Shown here one piece after another: positions 57,969 to 64,000 of a stretch of 64,000 nucleotides of DNA. A program made the translations under genes and the position numbers. This DNA comes from Rhizomucor pusillus (taxonomy: Eukaryota; Mucoromycota; Mucoromycetes; Mucorales; Lichtheimiaceae), in NCBI GenBank assembly GCA_900175165.2, contig FWWN02000177.1:124001-188000 (forward strand). The letters run 5' to 3'. Position 1 is the first letter of the stretch; every line of letters begins with the position of its first letter. The notes beneath the pieces were generated by a model. The model saw only the letters and a program-made list of their open reading frames with translations. It was not told the origin of the DNA and made no database searches.

Positions 57969-60036
57969 CTAGCGATTGTAAATAAAATAGTCAGGCACGT
58001 GCACGCTCTTTCGTTCCCACAAAGAAGTAACTCTACCATCACCGCAAGAAAAGAGTAGAGGCTGATAAGGATGAAAGATGACATCTCTGATTTCAATGTC
58101 TGAAATAGTTGCCTACTGATAAGCTTCTGAAGGCGCCGATCAGGGATGCTAACGTTTACCTTGATGATCCTTGAGGACTGCAGTCACTTGTCCGCTGGCC
58201 ATATTGAATACAAAGATTTGTCCGTATATGGTAGGTGCAAGTAGATAGCGCCCATTGCTGGTGATCTTGACGAACCAGCAGTTTGCATGGTAACTATGCA
58301 ATAATCAACCATTGATATCCTCAAGCGATGGGACAATATGTGACGTACTCTTCGTGATTGAATCTTCGAACCTGTTCCAACTGGAACTTTCCTCCTTGTT
58401 CTGTCGGGAACACAAGTTTGTGAAGTGTGCATGTATTAGGAATGGATGCTAAAATGGAAGATATGAATGAAAAATTGCTCCGCTGTGTAGCTTTGGCATT
58501 ACTGATTCTACTTACATACGCCCTCGGCAACGTCGCATATTTCAGCACCGCGACTTACAAAGTATGCATGAGGCGGTTCCTCACTGGTACCTTCTGCAGC
58601 TGGCTCATCAAGCCATTTTATAAATTTGCCGCAGTCGCAGTAGGACGAATAAATGTCTTCGAATGTTTGAAGCAACTGCATGGAAACGTATTATAGTAAA
58701 TATATAACAAAACAAGTATCATAATTGCATATACATATTTTTCTACTTGCCAATGCTTCTTCGAAATCGTAAAGTCGTAAATGCGCATCGCACGCTGCAA
58801 CGAAAAACTTGTTACCGGTATTAGGCACAAAAGAGACCGTAAAGGCCATGCAGGTTATCCCATCTTCCATCTTCGTAGACTCCACCAACGTACTATTGTG
58901 CATCGCAATATTCATATGATAACAGTACTTTGAAAACATGAATCTGTGCCTACCTCCAGTTCTCTTCCATTTTCCATTTGATAATATACCCATCCTGGCT
59001 AGTTGTGATAAAGTAATTTTCACCTTTGAAGGTGAGGGCCTTGACGCATAGGATCTCTTCAGCGTGACCATCCAATTGAGTAACTGTTTGTCCTGTTTCA
59101 ACATTGAACAACTACGGCTGATGAATTAGCTGATTTACTTTTTAAAAGGGCCCAGTTATACCTTCAATGGGCATGGAAGGATGTGGTTATCTTCGTCTTG
59201 AACGGACCATCGAAATCTATCCTTGAGCTTGCCTCCAGCTGCTATAAGTTCTTGGGTGGGAGAAAACTGTCCACAGTAGAACTCTTCGATGTTTTCCTCC
59301 TTTAAATCACGCATTCGTCGCAAAAGATTGAATTCATTAGTCACGTCCCAAATTTTGACGATGCCCACTGTAGAGAACGTCGCGAGTAGCGCGCCATCAG
59401 GTGAAAGAGTCATGCCCGTAATCGCACCTTGTTGCAAGGAAAGCTCAGATATATTCATCACGTCCATGCTTATGTTTGCTCACCTTGATCGGTCACATTG
59501 TATCCAAGTGTACCAAGTGGACAGTCTTGGTTGATAACATCAATCATAGGATACGGAGCATCAGCGTGAAATACCCAATAGTTATCTGGATATGCTTCTG
59601 CCAGTTGGCGTGTTTGCTCAGGATCGTATCGATAGTCATCAATGCGCCGTCTAGGCGGCTGTTTTTTCACATTTGTCGCCGGTTTGCGTCGTCTAGTCGT
59701 ACGCCTTTTGCCCTTACCAATCGTCGTGGCACGACCAACGGAGTTGAACCGAAGCGGTGGAAGGTTGTCTGCTTGACTCAAGAGATCGTCCGTGTCAACA
59801 TCATCAATCTCGTCGCCGCTGCTGTTTGGACTGCTTGCAACGCTATCACCATCGTATACGTAATCATCCTTGCGAAAAAGTTTGCGTTGTCGAACCTGGC
59901 GTGTCTCTTTCGTGACAAAGTCATCCATCTTTGACTGTACGTTTTTGGGCTCTACCGTGGGCATCGGTTCAAGCGACAGATTGGTGAGCGGTGGGGGAGA
60001 GTCGCCATCAATAATAATCATCTCGTTTTCAGACAT
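57969..60036 (-). CDS. WD40-repeat protein with basic, disordered N-terminus
   Basis: The gene starts at 60036 and stops at 57969 with about seven introns; exon 1 is 60036-59484. The first 110 residues are disordered, with acidic stretches and a basic patch (GKRRTTRRRKPATNVKKQPP) that should act as a nuclear signal. A conserved-looking linker (YWVFHADAPYPMIDVINQDC) leads into a WD40 propeller: GAITGMTLSPDGALLATFST, KIWDV, LDGHAEEILCVKALTF, and HPYQPLLFSCGDGRVTLWER at the end. I do not recognise a named family. A nuclear adaptor, for instance of a ubiquitin ligase or chromatin complex, would fit but is not shown. The gene shares a 290-bp divergent promoter with ASA1. Confidence 0.7.
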
Positions 60037-60134
60037 GCTGGTCGGCTGTGCGAAAAGTGAAAGAAAAACAGAGTTTTGACACGCCTCGGAATCCTTTTAG
60101 GTTAGACATCCGTTGTACATCAAAACAACCGCAT

Positions 60135-60140
60135 CACGTG
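60135..60140. promoter_or_regulatory. CACGTG E-box in a divergent promoter
   Basis: The palindrome CACGTG lies about 100 bp before the minus-strand WD40 gene and 190 bp before ASA1. It is the preferred site of H-E-R class bHLH factors such as the one encoded at 33954-35909, but a direct link is only a possibility. Confidence 0.3.
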
Positions 60141-60328
60141 CTAGGGGACATCTACCCACGATAGCAGCTTTACAAACGTATATATTCTTGGCATAAGATC
60201 AATAAGAGCATGCACTTCTCGTATCTGGGCCGGATAGACATGTTGGGAAGTGAAAGGAGCATTTGGCGCTAAGATCAAAAACAATTCCCATTTCAGTGCG
60301 AAGCGGATGTTTCTGGCTGAGCGCTTTC

Positions 60329-61614
60329 ATGAATAGTGCTCCTACAACCTCTTATGTGTTCCGGGCGCACAAAACTGCAGTAAATACACTATGCTTTTTT
60401 GAAGACGGGAAATATTTTGCCTCCGGGTATGGGAATCTCAAAGCTTTGGAATTATACTATTAACATGCTTGAAATGAAAGAGACGGCGACGGCGTTGTCA
60501 TTGTGTGGAAAATGCAGACACGTCGACCCGCGCTGCAGTGGCGGGCCCATGACCAAAGCTGTTTGGCTATAATACACTACAGTAACAATAAACTTATAAC
60601 GTAGGCTAGGCAGAAAACAATGTTAAAAGCTCAAATTGATAAACTCTTCTGTTAGTCAGGGGCGTGACGATATTATCCATGCTTGGCAGCTGCAATTGCA
60701 TGAAGATCAACAACCCTCAAAAGAAAAGCTTTTTTCTATACCTTATGAATCTATTGGGTTTTGTAAACTGTCATTCTGTCAGACTCCAGGTATGATGATG
60801 AAAGCCGAGGCATTTTAAACAAATAGTTAATGTTAGGTTATCTGTAGACAATGGTGCGATCGTATGTTTCCCGCACCATGGAGATACGTCAATGGTACCC
60901 TGCAGTGTGTCTAATCGCAGAAAACGATTTATTGATTTGGTTTTCAGATCGATATATATAGCCTTGAGAAGCAAAAATGGGTCCAGCAAAATATTGGTGA
61001 CGCCTCAAAGAAATGCGGAATGTGCATGGCTGTCGAAACTTTCTTCCGCGATGGCAAGCTTTATATATTGGCTGGATACGAAGATGGTTCTGTGGCTCTC
61101 TGGCAGGGCTCAAATTGCCAATGGCAGTTGAAAAAACACGATCAACCTAGTAAGATACGAATTACGTATTGATACCCAGATATCCTCGTCTAACAATGGC
61201 ACTACAGTACTTGATTTGGCAGTACATGATACCATAGGCATATCCACATCGGCAGATAATCAGATCGTGAAATACAACCTCTTTGAATCATCTCCATCCA
61301 TACAAAATGCAAGTATTAAGAAGCATGGATTGGCAGCCGTTGACATACGCAGTGATGGAAAGATATTAGCGACTGGTGGGCACGATGGGAGGTTAGTTCA
61401 TGGTGGTCTTGCCACTATGTGAGCTTTTGCAGACTCTAATTTCTTCGTTAGGATACGCGTATTTTCTCTGAAAACTTTAAAGCCTTTGGCGATACTGAAC
61501 TACCATCGTGACAGCGCATACGCCGTAGCTTTTGGTCCTGTGAAAGAAAACGCCGAACATTGGTTGCTAGGCGGCTCCAAAGATGGGCGGATCAGTCTTT
61601 GGAATATTTACTAG
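60329..61614 (+). CDS. ASA1: ASA1-like WD40 protein (ASTRA complex; GNB1L), 315 aa
   Basis: Seven exons close in frame: 60329-60426, 60481-60600, 60656-60789, 60848-60894, 60948-61149, 61208-61391, 61452-61614. The propeller is typical of the ASA1/GNB1L family: YVFRAHKTAVNTLCFFEDGK, SGDGDGVVIVWKMQTRRPAL with RAH, then ITQGRDDIIHAWQL, LAGYEDGSVALW, and GGSKDGRISLWNIY at the very C-terminus. In fungi Asa1 belongs to the ASTRA/TTT assembly, which with Tel2 and Hsp90 co-chaperones helps mature PIKK kinases such as TOR and ATM. Introns 3 and 4 lie in a poorly conserved stretch; their placement restores HHGDTSMIDIYSLEKQKW without a stop. Confidence 0.85.
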
Positions 61615-61994
61615 ATTTCAAAAGTTATTATGTTAGAAACCGAATCTCTAACACCCAGAACAATTTATTGAATCTTTTCATTTAATCACCCAGCTCTTCT
61701 CCTTAACCTGGAAAAATAGATGCTAACTTGTCTCTGCCGACAAAGAAAAGGGAACATAAGAGATCCTTCCCTTCTCGATTTACAAGAGATTCCTGTATTT
61801 TGACCAAGTAATGTAATCATTAAAGTGGTTTACCTTCGCACGTCTGCGCTCTTTTTCGAAGAAACTTTTACAAGCTTTGTGATCCTTCAAATTCCTGCTA
61901 AAGAGGCTTCCCAAACGGGGATGGAAATTTTCCTCTTGAGTCACGGCGCATCTGTTTGTCTCTCTTTCCTTTAACTAGAATTCAGCAATAAGAA
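61615..61994. other. Intergenic, heat-shock gene promoter
   Basis: AT-rich spacer before Ydj1. A GAA-containing stretch at 61854-61868 (TTTTTCGAAGAAACTTT) holds adjacent inverted nGAAn-like units, the layout of a heat-shock element about 130 bp before the ATG. Confidence 0.4.
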
Positions 61995-63462
61995 ATGGCG
62001 GTTGAAACTCGCTACTATGAAATTCTTGACGTCGAAGTCGATGCCAGCGATCAAGAGATCAGACGAGTAAGTCGAGCCCGATTCGTCGATACCTTGTTGT
62101 TCTAGTTAATCAATGGCGTTTTCATACGATCATGAAGGCTTACAAGAAACTGGTAATGTTGCCAGAATGCTATTTGTGGTTTTCATGCTCTAACGTGTCT
62201 TCAGGCTATGAAATATCATCCAGACAAAAACCCGGACGAAGGAGAACGGGTACAGTTGTAGTACGGCAATGGACGTTATTTGTCAGCTGAAAGGAATCGA
62301 TAGTTCAAGGAAATTTCGCATGCTTACGAAGTTCTTTCCGACCCGGAGCGTCGTGCTCATTACGATCGATTTGGCGAGGAGGGTCCCAGCGCAGGTGGCG
62401 GTTTCGGTCCTGGAATGACGGCTGAGGACCTCTTCGCAAATCTGTTCGGTGGAGGACCAGCGTTCGACTTTGGTGGAGGATTTGCTGAAATGCCACGACG
62501 ACCTCGCAAAGGTGAAAACATGAAATACCCTCTTCAAGTGAAATTGGAGGATTTGTATCTGGGTAAACACACCAAGCTAGCGCTCGAAAAGAACGTTATT
62601 TGTGGAAACTGCAATGGACGCGGCGGCAAGACTGGTGCGGTTAGAAAATGCGCAGCTTGTAAAGGTCGTGGATTTCAAATTGCTATGCGTCAGATCGGTA
62701 TGGGCATGATTCAGCAGATGCAAGTTCCCTGCGGCGATTGCAATAGCACAGGTGAAATTGCCAAAGACCGTTGTAAGAGATGCAAAGGAAAGAAAGTCAC
62801 CGTGGAAAAGAAGTATCTGGATGTTTACATCGAGAAGGGCATGGTTGATGGACAAAAAATTTGCATGAAAGGCGAAGGAGATCAAGAGGTAAGATGTCAA
62901 TATGTAGGTTATCGGAATCATTACTTATATCATCATCATCAACTAGCCTGGCATTGAACCTGGAGACGTGAACTTGGTGCTCAATCAAAAAGAGCACCCC
63001 GTATTTACTCGCAAGGGCGCAGATTTGCTCTGTAAAGTCAAAATCACCTTGTCCGAGGCATTGTGTGGTTTTGATCGCATAATTGTAAAACACATGGACG
63101 GTCGTGGTATTCATGTGAAACATCCTGCCGGCCAAGTCATCAAGCCAGGAATGGTGAAGCGTGTGCCCAACGAGGGTATGCCTATCTACAAACGTTCGGA
63201 CGATCACGGCGATCTCTACGTGCAATTTGAAATCGAATTCCCTGATAATAACTTTGCAGCTTTGGATCAAATTAAATCCTTGCAAAATATCCTGCCCAAG
63301 CCGAAACCAAACAATGAACCAACTCCTGAAATCGTTGACGAATGCGGTTTAATCCCTGGAGACTTGGAATCCTTTGGTGCAACGGCTCAATCAAAGAACA
63401 TATACGATGAAGACGACGACAGCGAAGAGGAAGGAGGTGGCATCAATTGCACTCAGCAATAG
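61995..63462 (+). CDS. YDJ1: Type I J-protein, Ydj1/DNAJA type, 410 aa
   Basis: Five exons close in frame: 61995-62066, 62139-62153, 62205-62249, 62304-62888, 62947-63462. The second exon is only 15 nt (AYKKL). The J domain has the Hsp70-activating YHPDKNP motif; a Gly/Phe region (GGGFGPG...GGGPAFDFGGGF) follows. The zinc domain has four CxxCxGxG-like repeats (CGNCNGRG, CAACKGRG, CGDCNSTG, CKRCKGKK). The substrate-binding domains end in an acidic tail and the CaaX box CTQQ, which should be farnesylated and fix the chaperone to ER and perinuclear membranes as in yeast Ydj1 (409 aa). It delivers clients to cytosolic Hsp70. All catalytic and zinc residues are intact. Confidence 0.96.
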
Positions 63463-63650
63463 ACTCTGGAATGTATTGTTATTTGGGTTTACCACCATTA
63501 AATATATTCATGAAAACCTACATGGCTCCACCATCCGCCTTCATTTAAAGAAGGAATTTTCTTTCAAAATTCTTGTTATGTTTAAACCTATTGTGGTTTG
63601 CTTCATTGTAGACTCTGTTGAAGCCAACTGTAAACGAGGTCCATGAATTA

Positions 63651-63867
63651 ATGATTATAACGCAAAAGATCAATCCTGCTTCCGACATCATCGCTATGGA
63701 CTTTCGAGAAGTATACGCAGTGGGGCGCATCTTTTCTGTCGTTTGCCACGCAGTTACAAGAGGTATTGGCAACTATGAACGATTTCTTAGGCCCAAGTCT
63801 GACAACTGAATCAGCCATTGAAGAATATTTCTGCATCCGATTCAAGCAATTTCTAAGTTTTATCTAA
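63651..63867 (+). CDS. Possible small two-exon protein, 57 aa or longer
   Basis: Coding-like sequence is split by a 43-nt candidate intron (63711-63753, GTATAC to CACGCAG). Joined, it reads QKINPASDIIAMDFRE, then LQEVLATMNDFLGPSLTTES and AIEEYFCIRFKQFLSFI before a stop at 63865-63867. The first ATG in frame is at 63651, but an upstream coding exon ending at an acceptor at 63611 is also possible. I do not recognise the family; the helical, Leu-rich text resembles small coiled-coil complex subunits. Confidence 0.3.
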
Positions 63868-64000
63868 ACTATTAATAGCAATACATGAGGGATCATAAAA
63901 ACCTCTACCTATGCTTCGGCTGTAATGCTGTCGCATAATCGACATTACCAGCTCCAAACGCACTATCCGTCACTGTTTGAAAAAAGAAAACGGAGCTATA

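Noticed and set aside
1..64000. CRISPR arrays, bacterial operons, prophage or plasmid features
   Set aside because: Introns throughout and the gene content show a eukaryotic nuclear sequence; no direct-repeat arrays or ribosome-binding-site-led operons are present.

Overview
The window is eukaryotic, gene-dense and almost certainly fungal. It carries many short spliceosomal introns (about 45-100 nt, GT-AG with CTAAC-like branch sites), and its gene set is typical of fungi: SHO1, copper-fist factor, SSH4/EAR1-type Rsp5 adaptor, DUG2 and SPT2. Poly-Q tracts, a 4EHP-type cap-binding protein, LINE and Tc1/mariner relics and a bacterial-type adenine methyltransferase gene point to an early-diverging filamentous fungus. 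Mucoromycota (Mucorales-like) is my best guess; it rests on gene style and not on a search.

Layout. 0-1 kb: an unrecognised two-exon gene. 1.4-6.5 kb: a composite Tc1/mariner-like element with near-identical 276-bp terminal inverted repeats, TA flanks, a decayed DD34E transposase, a decayed captured spliced gene and a LINE 3' fragment. 6.5-8.1 kb: more decayed DNA, including diverged tandem repeats. From 8.4 kb on the window is ordinary euchromatin: DUF2415-type WD40 protein, Kes1-type oxysterol-binding protein, 4EHP-like eIF4E, mitochondrial BOLA3, an unknown protein, long-chain acyl-CoA synthetase, SNF2/ULS1-like translocase, vacuolar Ca2+-ATPase, DUG2 (minus), bHLH factor (minus), secreted mutarotase, a coiled-coil protein, SSH4/EAR1, Eco57I-like N6-adenine methyltransferase (minus), CDP-diacylglycerol synthase, SPT2, MFSD10-type transporter, SHO1 (minus), ribosomal protein uS14/RPS29 (minus), copper-fist factor, a WD40 protein (minus), ASA1 and Ydj1.

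The genes are housekeeping genes of unrelated pathways and show no cluster logic. Loose themes are lipid handling (OSBP, acyl-CoA synthetase, CDP-DAG synthase), membrane signalling and traffic (SHO1, SSH4) and chromatin (SNF2, SPT2, ASA1, adenine methyltransferase).

Most interesting points: (1) an intact, intron-containing adenine methyltransferase with bacterial Type IIG-like modification and target-recognition modules; (2) four introns that preserve conserved protein motifs only if spliced GC-AG, three of them in one gene; (3) the composite transposon whose terminal repeats contain the transposase start codon and first 15 codons. Exon boundaries given below were placed by hand from splice consensus, reading phase and family conservation. 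They close in frame for most genes; for DUG2 and the minus-strand WD40 gene near 58-60 kb only the ends and main exons are given.
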